From Datisca glomerata (Eukaryota; Streptophyta; Magnoliopsida; Cucurbitales; Datiscaceae): DNA of 64,000 nt. Both the position numbers and the translations under genes were made by a program. Position 1 is the first letter of the stretch, and each line of letters begins with the position of its first letter. The DNA is taken from contig QANY01006236.1 of assembly GCA_003255025.1 (NCBI GenBank), positions 62,001 through 126,000 on the forward strand, read 5' to 3'. Under the pieces are notes generated by a model, which saw nothing but the letters and a program-made list of their open reading frames with translations, did no database searches and was not told where the DNA came from. Of the stretch, positions 9,809 to 21,560 are shown piece by piece.

Positions 9809-11735
9809 ATGGAGAAATGGAATATTCCTGTACCCTTAGCAAGAAACTCAGAGGATTTCATCCTGTTTATGGCCCGTTACCGAGAATATTTTCCTTTAGA
9901 CATTTTATGCACGTTAGGAGGGAGTGAATCCATAGGCATTCCATCTTTTCCTTCAGACTCTTGGCCCTATTGTCATAACCCTAGGACTTAAGCTCACATT
10001 TTCTCCTTTGTTTTCCCAGTTCTTTCACACAGTAGGTTTGGCTCCTTCTTAATTTACTCCCAGCTCATATAGGATCCTCCAAGGTGTAGATGCTTTGAAT
10101 AGGAAGTACCATTTTCGTTTAGGACTAGACGAACTCCTTCAATGCTACATAGTTAAATTTTGAGTTGGCATTTATTACCTTTCCCCTCATCCTTCTGAAA
10201 AAAGGGAGTTTAGTAACCGATATCCCAAAAGGAGATAAGGGTTGGGAGAGCAATACGCTCTTGATTGGTGGGAACTGGGGCGGTGATGGCCACTGGACAC
10301 TTCTCAAGAAATGAGCAATTTTCAGTTAGTCGTTGGATCTTCGGTTCTTGCCTTTATTTTTATTTTTCCCCTATTCATTCCCTTTATTTTTAACTAATGT
10401 GTTTTTATTTTTACTTTCTTCTTCTGTAACAAAGAAAAAACAAAGAAATGGATTGGAAAGTACTTCTTGACCTCAACCCTTCTATCGTTTCGGCTCCCGC
10501 TTCTACTTTGGGTCCGTCATCATCTTCAACTCCAACTGTTGTTTCGGTTCTAGCACGCTCTTCATCAATTCCCACTCCTTCTTTTCGTTTAGTTTCCAAC
10601 CAGTCCAGTTCCAGCTCTTCGGATCATCAAGAGTTATTTGATTAGGCTACAACTAGTATAAGAATGGGTAAAAGATTACGAAGAAAATTCGTGGGTCCCA
10701 TCGAGAAAAGGACCCATATTGACACCTTAACCTCTTCCTGTTTAGAGCTTGTGGCAGCCGCTCCCATCACTACTGATCCCACTCCCACCGTCCCGTTATG
10801 AGGATTGAGGCTCCCCTGAGCTCTGAGCTACCTCATCCTCTGGCTCACACTTCAACCTTTGTTGTCCCGCTTCCGCTACAAGAATTCCTAATTTGAGATC
10901 TGGAGATGTTGCAGTTCCTCCACCATCTCTGTTGAAGCTAAGGTACGTTTCTAGTGTTCCCATCCTGGAGACAGTTTACTTTTTGAATGATCTGGTAGCT
11001 TCTCACAATCATGCTTTGGGGCATTCAGTCTCATTCTGATAATGACATCTTGAGGAGGCTTCCAATCGGCGATCTTATGAGCAAACTGAGCCCCGATTTG
11101 ATGTGGGTAAGTTTTTCTTTTTCTCCTCTTCTTCCCAGAAGTGGTATAATTTTCTTCTTTTGTTTATTTTTCTATTATTTCCAGGCTACTATTCATCACA
11201 ATGCTCTTTAAGATTTTCACACTCAGCGTGATCAAGCCTTGACCCAACTCTGGAAAGAGCTTTCGTTGGTTAACTCCACAAATGCTCGTCTTCAAGCTGA
11301 GAAGGATCAGTACATTGCCAACGAGATTGAGATTCAAAAACCTTTGGAGAAGATGGCACATGATGCTGGGGTCGCTACTGTAGAGGAGCTGAGACTGGTA
11401 GAAGCCATTGAAACTGCAAAGAAAGCATTATATGAATCTGAGTTGGCCATGGTTGAAGTTGAAAAGGTAAAAGATGCATCCATTGAGAGGGAGGTTGCTT
11501 CCATGTGAAGTATCATGCTCTGTTTGAGCAAGGGGAGCTCATGGTCTCTAGCGCGGGCTACAAAGAAGTAATGGAAAATCGTCCTCCCAAACAGCCACTT
11601 GTTCCAGAAGTTGAGGACTCTGTGGTTGCTTTAACAGAATATGCACTTGCTCAAGTCACGCTGTGTGTTGCCATTCATTTTCCTACTTCTGAGGAGGGTG
11701 TCCCCAAGGGGGATCCTGAAGTTATTGTAGTCTAG
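9809..11735 (+). pseudogene. Antisense gene of the second Tat-type element
   Basis: The gene starts at ATG 9809 (MEKWNIPVPLARNSEDFI) and runs, with stops and frameshifts, to a stop near 11733. The N-terminal part (9809-10320), with fragments such as DALNRKYHFRLGLDELLQCY and WTLLKK in alternating frames, resembles plant 'putative gypsy-type transposon' proteins. A Ser/Pro-rich linker follows (10448-10645). The C-terminal part (11185-11508) is a strongly charged, Leu/Glu/Lys-rich stretch likely to form a coiled coil (TQLWKELSLVNSTNARLQAE). A frameshift at about 11505 leads to KYHALFEQGELMVSSAGYKE. An intron at 11107-11184 has GTAAG and TTTCCAG ends. The gene is opposite to pol. Its function is unknown to me; the family call is from memory. 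Confidence 0.68.
11107..11184 (+). other. Spliceosomal intron in the antisense gene
   Basis: The 78-bp segment begins GTAAGTTTTT, has a T-rich body and ends TATTTCCAG. Removing it joins ...SKLSPDLMW to ATIHHNAL..., after which the coiled-coil frame continues. The length is typical for a short plant intron. Confidence 0.6.
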
Positions 11736-11954
11736 GCTTCTTTCTTTTTGCTTTCCTTGTCTCTTTTTATTTTTCATTGTAATTTTGCCTTATAATCAAT
11801 GAAAAATGTGTTTTGTTAAGCAATCTCAATTGATCCTTTCTTACGTAGATGTTTCTCCTCTGCATTTCTGAATCTTTTCCTTTTCAGACTCCCTTCTTTT
11901 TTCTTTTCCTTTCAAAACTTTCTTTCTTTTTTGTTTTCTTTAGAGGGTAGTGAT

Positions 11955-12200
11955 GCAGACACCATTCCTCTTGGTGAGCTTAGGGGCCCATTTCTATTTC
12001 CTTTAGAATGTAGAAGTTTTCATGGATATAAGCTCTTGGTGAGCTCAGGAGTTCGTTTCCATTTCCTTTAGAAAGCATAATCTTTCATGGACATAAAAAC
12101 TCTTGGTGAGCTCAGGGTCCCGTTTCCATTTTCTTTAGAAAGTAAAAGCTTTCATGGACATAAGATCTTGGTGAGATGAGGGGCCTGTTTTCATTTTTGA
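11955..12200. repeat. ~70-bp tandem repeat, ~3 copies
   Basis: The block 'ctcttggtgagctcaggg' with 'cgtttccatttcctttag', then 'aaagctttcatggacataa', recurs three times. It sits between the end of the antisense gene and the integrase end, the same interval in which the first Tat element carries its arrays. Confidence 0.8.
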
Positions 12201-12399
12201 AGGTGATAAGGAACACTATATTTTTACGTGGAAGACCTTTAACGGGAAAAACAATGGGTATAAATGTTTTCACTATTTAAAGATAATTACACATAATATT
12301 TACATAAATGTAAAACATGAAGGTCTGGGCAAGTCACTTCCCTCATTCGTCATTAGGTAATAATAACCATTTTCTACTGTCGCTTAGACTGTGAAGGGT

Positions 12400-13280
12400 C
12401 TTTCCCAAGTTGGTCCCAATTTTCCTTCATTTGACTGAAAAATCCTTTTTAGCACAATATCTCCTACTTGGATCTGCCGTCCACTAACTCTTTTTTGAAA
12501 ATACCTCCTTCTTTTTTATTGTAATCGGCCATCCTTATCAGTGCGACATCTCTTTTCTCCTCCAGAAAGTTCAGACTTTCAATCATCCGTTCAGCGTTGG
12601 TAACTTCGTTCATTTCTGATCTCACAGTGGGACATCTAATTTTCACTGGTATGAAAGCTTCTGCGCCAAATGTTAAAGAAGATGGCATTTCTTCAGTCGA
12701 CTCTCGCAATGTTGTGCGGTATGCCCAAAGCACTTATGGTAATCTTCAACCCATTTTCCTTTAGCAGATTGTAGTCATTTTTTTCAAATTTTCCAATATC
12801 GTTCTGCTTGACCTTTATGCCTGCTTGTTGCCTTATGGGTAATATAGAGTTGACAGTCTATTCTTTATCCAGAGATCATCGTAAAAACTTTGGACCCAGA
12901 TTCCAGTGAACTAAAGCCCATTATCTGAAACAAGTACTTTAGGGATCTCGTACCTGTACACAATGTTTTTGCAGAAGAATTTCCTTACCTCTTATTCTCG
13001 CACTCTTGCTGATGCTTCCACTTTTGAGCAGGAGCCATTGGCAGTGGGCCAACTACATCAATTCTCCATTGTTTAAATGGCCATGAGCTCAGTAGTGTCT
13101 GTAATGCACCAAGAGCCATTTTTGGGATGGGAGAGTATCGTTGGCATTTGTCGCACTTCTTCATAAAGGACTTTGCTTCCTCTTACATTTTTGGCTAGTA
13201 GTACCATTCGTTTAGTAACTTTTCATTGTAACTTCCGCTTGAACATACATCTTTGCGGTTGGTTCACTTAAATACTCCAT
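12400..13280 (-). pseudogene. Integrase of second Tat-type element (broken)
   Basis: Read from the minus strand, 12464-12733 encodes MLWAYRTTLRESTEEMPSSL followed by TFGAEAFIPVKI, the highly conserved end of the gypsy integrase core (LWAYRTT.R..T.ETPFSLT.G.EA..P.EI). Further upstream (12740-13280), shifted frames carry the rest of the core and the zinc-binding region in poor condition. It would insert the cDNA into the chromosome. Confidence 0.78.
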
Positions 13281-13289
13281 AATCATTGT

Positions 13290-13710
13290 TGTCTGAACGA
13301 AATTTGGGCTAACGACCCAAAGTTGGCTAATGCATCTACCTTCGAATTTTCTACTTTGGGAATTTATGTAATCTCATGGTCTTTGAACAGCGGAAGCATT
13401 TCCTTGGCACTTTGTAAGTATTCTCTCATCCGGTTGTCTTTTGCATTGTTTTTTCCTGCGATTTGGTTAGCAACTAACATTGAATCATAAATATTTTTAC
13501 TCTAGTTACCTTGAACTCAATCATGAGGGGCAGCCAGCTAACGATGCTTTGTATTATGCTTCATTGTTTGATGCCTGGAAACCAAATGACAAAGCTTGTT
13601 TGAAAGTTTCTCCATATGCAGTCTGGCTACCACTCCTGCTCTGGCTCCACGATAATTGGACGCCCCGTCTACGAATAGAGTCCAAGCATCTTCTTTTTTT
13701 TCCTCTGTCG
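13290..13710 (-). pseudogene. Second (archaeal-type) RNase H (broken)
   Basis: The minus strand reads WTLFVDGASNYRGARAGVVA, then after a shift NDSMLVANQIAG-like text, KDNRMREYLQSAKEML, and KVENSKVDALANFGSLA. VDGASN, the DSxLVxNQ segment and the terminal DALA..GS are the hallmarks seen in the first element at 2190-2670. This confirms a dual RNase H arrangement in both Tat-type copies. Confidence 0.72.
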
Positions 13711-13719
13711 TTGAATCAT

Positions 13720-15204
13720 GTTTCTATCATCGTAAGTAAATTCTACAATGAAGTTAGCTAGGACTTGAGCTTTTATGGCGTTACAAGGAGCATACTGGAT
13801 GTCATATGCCCCAAGCTCTATTTCCCACTTCACAAGTCACCTAGATATCGCAGGCGAGTATAGTAGACTCTTTATTGGAAATTCAGTCACCACATTTATG
13901 GTGTGCTCCTGAAAATAGTGTCAGAGCTTCCTTGCAACAACCATCAAGGCGAGCACCAGCTCTTCCATTTTCCCGTATCTAGTCTATGCGATTGCAAAGC
14001 TTTTGTTCACAAAGTAAACGGGTTTTTGACAGCCTTCTTCTGTTCTAACGAGTGTCACATTTACTGCGGTTCCTAACACTGCGAGGTGAAGGATTGTTCT
14101 TCTCCTGGTAAGGGCTTTGACGGTAGCAATGGCGATGTCAAGTACTCTTTAATTTTCTGTAAAGCATCTCCACACTCTTCATCCCTCTACTGTCGAGAAT
14201 TCTTCTTCAGCTTGACAAAGAACGGTCTACACTTGTCTATTTACCTGGATAAGAATCTATTTAAAGCCGATAACTTTCCTGTCAAGCTTTGGATCTTCTT
14301 TTTTGTCTATGGTGATTTCACATCCATGATTGCTTTTATCTGATCTGGATTGATTTTGATTCCCTACTATTCACCAGATGCCCTAAAACTTTTCCTGTTG
14401 CCACTCCAAAAGTACACTTTTCTGAATTCAGCTTCATATTACTTCTTCTCAAGGTAGAGCATGCTTCTTCCAAGTTACGAATGCGATCTTCCCTTCTTTC
14501 TACCTTTATAAGCATATCATGTACATATACTTACATCGTCTTCCCAATTTGCTTCTCGAAGACTTTATTAACCAATCTTTGGTATGTTGCCCCTGTATTT
14601 TTCAGACCAAAAGACATTATAGTGTAGTAATATATTCCAAAATCAGTGATAAAGGATGTTTTTTTTCTGATTTGAATGGAATATTTTCACCTGATTATAT
14701 CCGAAATAAGCATCCATGAAACTTAAGAGCTCGTGCCAGAATGTGGCATCTATCATCTGATTAATTCTTGGCAACGGGTAATTATCCTTTGGGCAGGCTT
14801 ATTTAGGTCTGTATAATCCACGCAAATTCCCCATTTCCATTCTTTTTCTTTACCATGACAACATTTTCTAGCCATTCCAGGTAACTGACTTCTATGATGA
14901 ACCTTACTTCGAGCAACTTTACCACTTCTTCTTTTATTGTCATTTTTCTCTCTGGAGCAAAGGAACGTTTCCTCTGTTTGACAGATTTAACGAAAGGATC
15001 AGCATTCAGTTTATGTCAAATTATCGATTTGTCAATACCTGACATTTCTACCATAGTGGTGATACAAATATCCACATTCTTTCAAAGGAACTCGATGAGC
15101 TCTCCTTTTTCTACTTCAGATAGTCCTACTCCCACTGTGGTTACTTTTCCTTTTCCCAGGTCTACAGGTTTTGTCACGCTTCCAGCTTCATCCCTTTGGT
15201 TCCT
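13720..15204 (-). pseudogene. RT and first RNase H of second Tat-type element
   Basis: From 15204 downward the minus strand gives a linker (VEMSGIDKSI, then HKLNADPFVKSVKQRKRSF), then the RT core with WLENVVMVKKKNGKWGICVD near 14860 and YTDLNKACPKDNYPLPRIN near 14800. The palm follows (FMDAYFGYNQVKIF; the YVDD region lies near 14520), and then the first RNase H (13760-14000). The large plus-strand open frames here (14086-14343, 14894-15208) are shadows. Stops and frameshifts occur throughout, and the upstream protease is lost at the copia junction. Confidence 0.78.
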
Positions 15205-15950
15205 CTAGCTGGTCATCACGGCGCGTGCGCGACGGAAGCGTGGAGGCGCGTGGCCTTTTAAAAATTTAAACTTTTAATAAAAAATGAATCTTTTAATAAA
15301 ACAAAACTTGCGCAACGCCACAATAACCAAATAAAAACTTTTATTGAAAACTCTTTTTCAGTCAGTCAAGATCCATTATATGTTTATATGTTAAATCTAC
15401 AACATGCAAGGTTAGGAATCATATACCTCTTATAGTTTATATCAAGTGTCCTTGCAAAACCAATCGATCATCCATTCCTACGAAATCTTTCCAACGATCA
15501 TTAGATGCCGAGATCCACATCAAGATCTTTCAAGTCAATCCTCAACGCACTAGAATGTGTGTGGGCATGTAGAATATTACAAGACACTTTTTCTGTCTCT
15601 AGATGTTCTCAACACATGAGATCTAAAAATTTACTGAGAAGGACTTTAGTGATGATTCTCTAAAAGAACAGGATGATTATTCCTTTAAAGATTTGATTAA
15701 TGTTTATGCATAGAAGAAAATCTCTCTAACACCAACCATGTTCTCGATTCAAGTGTTGATTGACGAACTGATGATCTGATCAACTGATTCTCTCCTCTTA
15801 TTTCTGCCACCATGGCCATTAGAGTAACATCCGTATATATTCTAGATAATGGTGTATCAGATTTTTAGGGATAAACTGAAATAATATTTAATTATAAAAT
15901 TACCAATTACAGTGGCACCCACTGTAATTGTGTACAACTGGTAATTTTAC

Positions 15951-16250
15951 AGTTCTATTCTAATCTAGAAGTAGTTCCATATATGGACAAGTCACTGATC
16001 TTGTACTTTGATAACAGTGGGGCGATAAAAAATTTCAAAGAACCGAGGAGTCACAAAAGGAGCGAGGACATAGACAGGAAATATCATCTTGTTAGAGAGA
16101 TCATGCATAAGAAGGATATGACTATTATGAAGATAGCATCAGAATAGATCTGGCTGATCCTTTTACAAAGACACTTCCTGCAAAATCATTTGAGGGTCAC
16201 GTGCGTAACATGAGATTAAGAGAGATGCCACATTTACTTTAGGGCAAGTG
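15951..16250 (+). pseudogene. Ty1/copia RNase H C-terminus (fragment)
   Basis: The sequence aligns closely with 44150-44450 of the plus-strand copia element. The broken translation contains the copia ending 'ADPFTKTLP' (here LADPFTKTLPAKSFEGHVRN) and the polypurine tract before the LTR. Only the last third of the domain is present. Confidence 0.72.
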
Positions 16251-16256
16251 GGAGAT

Positions 16257-17576
16257 TGTTGAGATTATGCCGTCAAAGCATGTGTATTGACATTTTGATA
16301 TGAAATTTAAATAGCATTACATTTTTCTTATAATTGTTCTTTTAAATTATTGTTGAATAATTTATATAAATATCTAAAAATTCTATATTCATTAATGAGA
16401 CTATGATCTTGTATTAATATTAGAGGATTGAGATAATAGATAATGAATAAAATTGTCAGCAACATATTAAGGCATTGAATCTTTAATGAATGATTACTAG
16501 TACAGTTCACTAAGCAATATAAATGCGTGTGATCTAGATCTGAATCATTGATGTAGATAGACATCTTAGTGAATGTACTTTATATAATAAGATCATATAT
16601 GACATGACTGATGTGAATTAATATCTTTATTAAAGTTTCGTTTATCATAAAGATTTAATACACATCAATTTGATAATCATATGTAGATCAGTCTGAATCC
16701 TGAGTAGTCATGAAATCCTATGCATGTCTATTGGATCTTTTGATTCACTCGTTTAAGTCTATTTTTAAATTAGGCTAGTGACTTTTGTTTTGGAGATTCA
16801 GTAATGTGGATGGCTGGGACATGATCTTACAAGATTCTGAATTTAAGTTTTTCTAATGGATTGTATATTGGTTCCATTAAGTGTTAATTTTAGAAATGAA
16901 TAGTTATTGAGCTCAACTTTATAATAAGATTATAAATTAACCATTCACTAGTGGATTAATGGTACTTAAGGATCAAGAGCTAATTAAAAGGGTAAAATAG
17001 TAATTTTGACCAGTTCTAATTTACGGACCAATAATTGGAGGACCGAACTACATGAAATGATCATGTCAGTAGACTACATGAAATGATCATGTCAGTAGAC
17101 TACATGAAATGATCATGTCAGTAGACTACATGAGGATACTATATAAATACATTCTCTAATATCTAAGAGTGCAATTCCATTTTTATCGTGGAGTAATATT
17201 GAAATTAATAAATAAGATTATTTAATTAAAGAGTTTAATTAATAATTTAGTTTATTGGAGCTTAGGATAATAGATCCATGGTCCCCAAGTCACCTCTATA
17301 CTACGGTGTCTAGGGTGTAAATATTTCAGAACATGAGAAAATGACTGACTTACAATTTAAATCAACTAAATTTGTTATTTGTGAAATAACAGATAAGTTA
17401 GTTGGTAGGAATAATCAGATATGTTAATTTTTAATTAACTGTTATCTAGATAATTATCTTATTAAAATAAATATTTAATTTGCAGTAATTATCACGTGTC
17501 AATCACTGATAGTGTATTAGAAATTGACATGGACTATTGTGATGTCACGTGGCACTACAATAGTGAAAGTGACAAT
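16257..17576 (+). mobile_element. Partial copia LTR (U3 side)
   Basis: It starts TGTTGAGATTATGCC after the polypurine tract and follows the LTR at 27734 up to the start of the 38-bp minisatellite, then stops. It contains TATAAATA at 17142-17149 and a private expansion at 17048-17125. Confidence 0.8.
17048..17125. repeat. 26-bp tandem triplication
   Basis: 'ctacatgaaatgatcatg' plus 'tcagtaga' is repeated three times without change, followed by a partial copy. The other copia LTRs here have one copy (for example at 28517). The unit contains the palindrome atgatcat. Confidence 0.92.
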
Positions 17577-18873
17577 ATATTATCTTTATCCCTTGGATCT
17601 AGTTCCTTTGTAATGGGTTGAGGCCGTTTCAACTCAATTTCATCTTGGTAACTTCAAAAGTTTGATTTACTGGGTTAGTCAATGTGGTATAAATTCTGTC
17701 CCTGGGGTGAATTCCTCCAGCTAGACTTATTTTCAGAATGTTCTAATCCACACTTTCACATTCTCGTGCTATTGTCATCCTTGCGATGCAAATGATTCCG
17801 TTGCTCAATCAACTTTTGAATGCTTTTCTTTTCTTCCTCTAGGGCTATGTACGTCTATGCTTGGAGGAAGGTTTTTGCCATGGTGAGGGGATTATTCTTG
17901 GATAGATCTTCAAATAATTGAGAGTTGAGATCTAGGCCACATCTGAATGCTAATCTAGCCACATCTGAATGCTAATCTAGCCACACGATCATCACAGTTT
18001 TCCACCTTGGCCATTTCATCATTGAAACGACGTGTATAATTTCACAATATTTCTCCTTTCTTAATTGTAATCGTCATGGGGCATTTTGAATCTTCCATCA
18101 TTATTCGGTAGCTAAGGTATTGTTCCAGAAAAATAGAAGACATTCTAGTTAAATTATCAATTGAACAATGGGGTAAATAGTGGTACAACTTTAAGGCATT
18201 CCCATCCAGAATGGCTAGAAACATTCGGTGCATCAGTTTATCCTCATGCTGATGAAGTTCCATCACTTGGTTGAAATGGTGTAGGTGGTCAACATGATCT
18301 TACTTTCCTTCATAACATTTAAACTTGGTATCGGAGCAGATAGAATTTTAGGGCTTAGTGGGGAGCGAGTTAAAGTTTCCAAATCTGCTACTCCGCTCGC
18401 TCCTAGTTTCCTCATCTCAATCATCTTTCGCTTTAACATCCTTTCTAATGCTCGCTCCCTGACTAGCTGGACAGGTTGGTTCTCATCAGTGATTCCTTTC
18501 CCTTGATCAAGTGAAGTGGCTTTAGAGTTTTCATGACGGGAGTTGTAGCTGGATACTGGTTTGGTTGCTGCACGTCTGCTCCCTTTGCTCTTGGATCTGA
18601 TTTTCTACATCATGCTCTCGTGCCACACTATTAAGGCTGACTTTAGCTCTCGTTTCTGATATTTCCTACTGCAATGTGGAAATCTGCCCCTTCACGATCT
18701 TCCACGTGTTCTGCAGTGCTTCACTTGTGGTTCTCCATTTCTTTCATCCCGCTCAGTATGGACTGAATCATGTCGTGCACTCATGTTTGCTGTGCGGGTT
18801 GATCTGGGGGACCTACAATGGGGTTGGGGTCATTTCCAGCTTCCTGGACAGTAGGTGATCTAGTGCGAGGCAT
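17577..18873 (-). pseudogene. Gag of second Tat-type element (broken)
   Basis: It starts at the minus-strand ATG at 18873 (MPRTRSPTVQEAGNDPNP), about 55 bp inside the 5' LTR, the expected place. The capsid region at 18266-18042 reads HRMFLAILDGNALKLYHYLP, then IDNLTRMSSIFLEQYLSYR, and continues FNDEMAKVENCDDRVARLAF, matching the plant gypsy gag core (F..SL.G.A..W...L....I.S...L...F...F). A stop interrupts the N-terminus near residue 33. The C-terminus is lost at the copia junction. A 22-bp direct duplication lies within it at 17936-17979. Confidence 0.78.
17936..17979. repeat. 22-bp direct duplication
   Basis: 'gccacatctgaatgctaat' plus 'cta' occurs twice head to tail inside gag. The insertion shifts the frame by one base. 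Confidence 0.9.
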
Positions 18874-18927
18874 CTTCACTTATCTTTTTGTGTAAGAACT
18901 CTCAGGCTCTCAATGAAAGTACCAAAA

Positions 18928-19331
18928 TATAAAGGAAAAATTTCCCTACACTCAAAAAATAAGAATAATAAGTGAGATAGATGGAGAGAGATAGAGAGAG
19001 TTCTCAAGAAACAAGTATGCATACTGCGTTTGTATTCAATGAATTGATTTACAATTGACCTCTATTTATAGGCTCTTGATTAGTTACAAGATTTAGCTAA
19101 AACTCTCTAAACCCAAGGAATCAGCAGAATATATCTCCTAGATTGAACTTATCACATCAGACTAAGTTTATCTAATCTAACAACTTATCACATCTAAACC
19201 ATTAGATGGAACATGATGGGATCAACGGTTCATATGGGTTTTCCCGCTCGACCACGGTGACAATCCATTCTTCCCGCTTCTAATCAGCCATGCTTGCTTA
19301 TGTGGTTCTCAAACGATTTTTTACCTATACA
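18928..19331 (-). mobile_element. 5' LTR of second Tat-type element
   Basis: It aligns with 8832-9215. A minus-strand TATAAATA lies at about 19074-19083. The inner edge is followed on the minus strand by 'ggtactttcattgagagcc', the type of sequence found just inside Tat LTRs where the tRNA primer binds. Confidence 0.87.
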
Positions 19332-19336
19332 ATTAG
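19332..19336. repeat. Target-site duplication, right (attag)
   Basis: It matches 8827-8831 exactly. Confidence 0.88.
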
Positions 19337-19599
19337 AATATCCATATTTTTTGTAGAACTACCTCCTAATATCAAAATATGTTTGAAACAACAACAATTG
19401 TCAAATATTTATGATTGAAGTATCATTGTTTAATGGATTAAAGTGATCTTAAATGAAACATTGTCGAACTCATGAGTTTGACATAAAATCTTAATTACGA
19501 TGTAAGTATTATTTTTATGAATAATTCTAGACCGACTAGGTTATTAAGTAAGCCATGGTGTCAATCACTAATAGTTTGATCATAAAATCTTGTTAATTA
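19337..19599. other. Unassigned AT-rich spacer
   Basis: No gene or repeat seen. It separates the second and third gypsy elements and was joined to 8308-8831 before insertion. Confidence 0.55.
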
Positions 19600-19604
19600 T
19601 TACT
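19600..19604. repeat. Target-site duplication, left (ttact)
   Basis: Identical to 49126-49130 and adjacent to the LTR start TGTCGCAATG. Confidence 0.75.
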
Positions 19605-21560
19605 TGTCGCAATGTGCACACGACGCAGAACGATAATTGAAAAATTATTTTGAAAAAAAAAATTCAGAGTCGTCACCAACCTTTTAGGATGTGATTAGTC
19701 ACCCAATTTTAAAAATAAAAACTTTTGGTCTATGAAAATTCAAAGTTGATTCAGGAGTCATTTGTGTGGGGAAAAGTATTAGCACCCCACAACACTCGTT
19801 ATTAAAATGATTACCAAATTCAATCAAACGCTATCCAAATCATATTAAAAAGAAATGAATAAATAAGAGTGAACATTTTTATTTTTGAATGTCCCATTAG
19901 ATACATTGAAAGTAATTTTTTATTTTTAACTTTATTTGAAAATCAAAGCATGATTGGAGTCATTCTCGATATCCTAAAAAATAATTTTTACCTCAGTAGT
20001 TCGAGAAGTTTGGTATTGCAAAAATCTCAAAATCCGCCATCAGATTTTTAGTGAAAACTAAATAATGAAATTAACAAGATTTAAAATCTAATCATTATGA
20101 TCGTAACTCATACACACATACATACATATATATTAACTCCAATGCTAAAAGAATGAGACAACAATCACATTAAAAGCGTGACCACATGACAATGATGCAT
20201 AGGTAAAATAGAAATAAGAACAACAACAACTATAAAGAAGAACAAATAAAGCAAAGGAAAGAAAAATTAAAAATGATAGAAAAAGTGTATGAAAATTTTG
20301 AGGAGAATGTGTAGAGTAGAAAAAGAATATGTAGAACATGAAAAAGAAGAGGGATGAAAAAATGTGGAGTGAAATAAATATGAGATTTAACCTATGTTAA
20401 TAACAAAAAAAAATTTAAATAAAACCAAAAGAAAAAGAAAGAAGCAAATATATATATATATATATATATGAACAAACTATAATATATNTTCATATTAAAT
20501 ATTTTATGTAAAAATAAATTTGTGAGAATATTAGTTCAACAGAGCGTCACAAAAACGATGAATAAAATTTAAAAAAAATAAATATTTTTGGGATATAAAT
20601 ATACCATTTTAATTTTAGACTACTTAGTTTATTAATTACCATTATTTATTAATATATATCATTGTTAATCAAATAGAAATGAAAAGATTACGGGCGGTAA
20701 CTAGTTCAAACAAGTGTCAGGAAAATAAGATCTAAAAAATCAACTATTGAGAATATTAAGAAACGATTCAAAAAATTAATATTTTCATAATCTTTATCCA
20801 TATAGATGTTAAACTCTCTATACGGTATTTTATGCATTTTTTATATATGAAAAATTATCATAGGATATTTTTTGCATACAATGTACACTTTCAACCCATT
20901 AAAAGATTGATTCACATTGAATTAATTTGCACATCTCAAAAACTTTATCCTCATATTCATTGATTGAGTTGATGACAGAGATATCTTATTATCAAGTTTG
21001 AAAAAAATCATCAATGCATTGAAATAAAATTCAAGATTAAGAGTAAAAAATGAAGAAGAAGGGAACATAGACTTATACTTTTATTTATGGAAAAGGAAAC
21101 ACTACATGAGTATGAATGAGAAATGATGAAGAACAATGAACAATAAATCTTATTAGCTAAGGTACAAGAAATTTACACTATATTAAGAAAAAAGAATGAG
21201 AGAAGATGAATAGATGAATAGAAATGTAAACTTTCATCCCCCCTCTCTTGAAAAATCTTACATATTTCTCACAATATCTCTAACAATATCATTGTTCTTC
21301 TTTCAAAAGAACTTCTCTCCTTCTCTCTCCCCTAGACCTCCTTCAAGTGAAGGACTCACTCCCTATTTATAGGAAAAATTAGGGTTTTTCATTTTACTTT
21401 TAATCCTTATACTCTTTTTTTATTTAGTTTAGACCTTGGACTTTTTTTCTTATTTTTAGTCTTTGGGCTATTTTTCATATTATTTCTATAGTCTTAAACT
21501 AGTATATGAGCAAAACAAATGTGTATTTTTGAAGAAATGTGAAATGGATTTAGATATACA
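19605..21560 (-). mobile_element. 3' LTR of the gag-only element
   Basis: It matches 46909-49125 along its length, for example 'cggagtcgccacc'/'cagagtcgtcacc', 'tgtgtggggaa', 'tcagtagttcgagaagtt' and 'acactacatgagtatgaat'. A minus-strand TATAAATA lies at about 21363-21371, next to a 'ctctccttctctctcccct' stretch. The right edge merges with the first unit of the 73-bp array, so the boundary is good to about 20 bp. Confidence 0.85.
20448..20490. repeat. (AT)n microsatellite with an ambiguous base
   Basis: A run of alternating TA near 20450-20470; an N at 20488. The same place in the other LTR carries the hairpin insertion at 47798-48000. Confidence 0.85.

Larger units (their letters stand above)
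15205..17576. mobile_element. Rearranged Ty1/copia fragment inside the gypsy element
   Basis: Three pieces are joined. At about 15205-15950, the U5 side of a copia LTR in minus orientation; its terminal 'tcacggcgcgtgcgc' matches the inner copia LTR at 33973. At about 15951-16256, plus-strand copia RNase H with its polypurine tract (agggcaagtgggagat). At 16257 to about 17576, the U3 side of a copia LTR in plus orientation. The two LTR pieces are complementary halves of one LTR, separated only by the hairpin minisatellite. The simplest reading is an inversion within a minus-strand insertion, plus a deletion at the right. Confidence 0.75.
8832..19331 (-). mobile_element. Complete, degenerate Tat-type Ty3/gypsy element
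   Basis: Direct repeats at 8832-9215 and about 18928-19331 are the LTRs. The element is bounded by TG...CA and by a perfect 5-bp duplication, attag, at 8827-8831 and 19332-19336. Gag, RT, both RNase H domains and integrase read on the minus strand; an antisense gene reads on the plus strand. A copia fragment (about 15205-17576) replaces the gag/protease junction. Without it the element is about 8.1 kb. Many stops and shifts make it non-functional. Confidence 0.9.

Noticed and set aside
13480..13761. Plus-strand frame in the pol region
   Set aside because: Shadow of the minus-strand second RNase H, whose motifs are clear.
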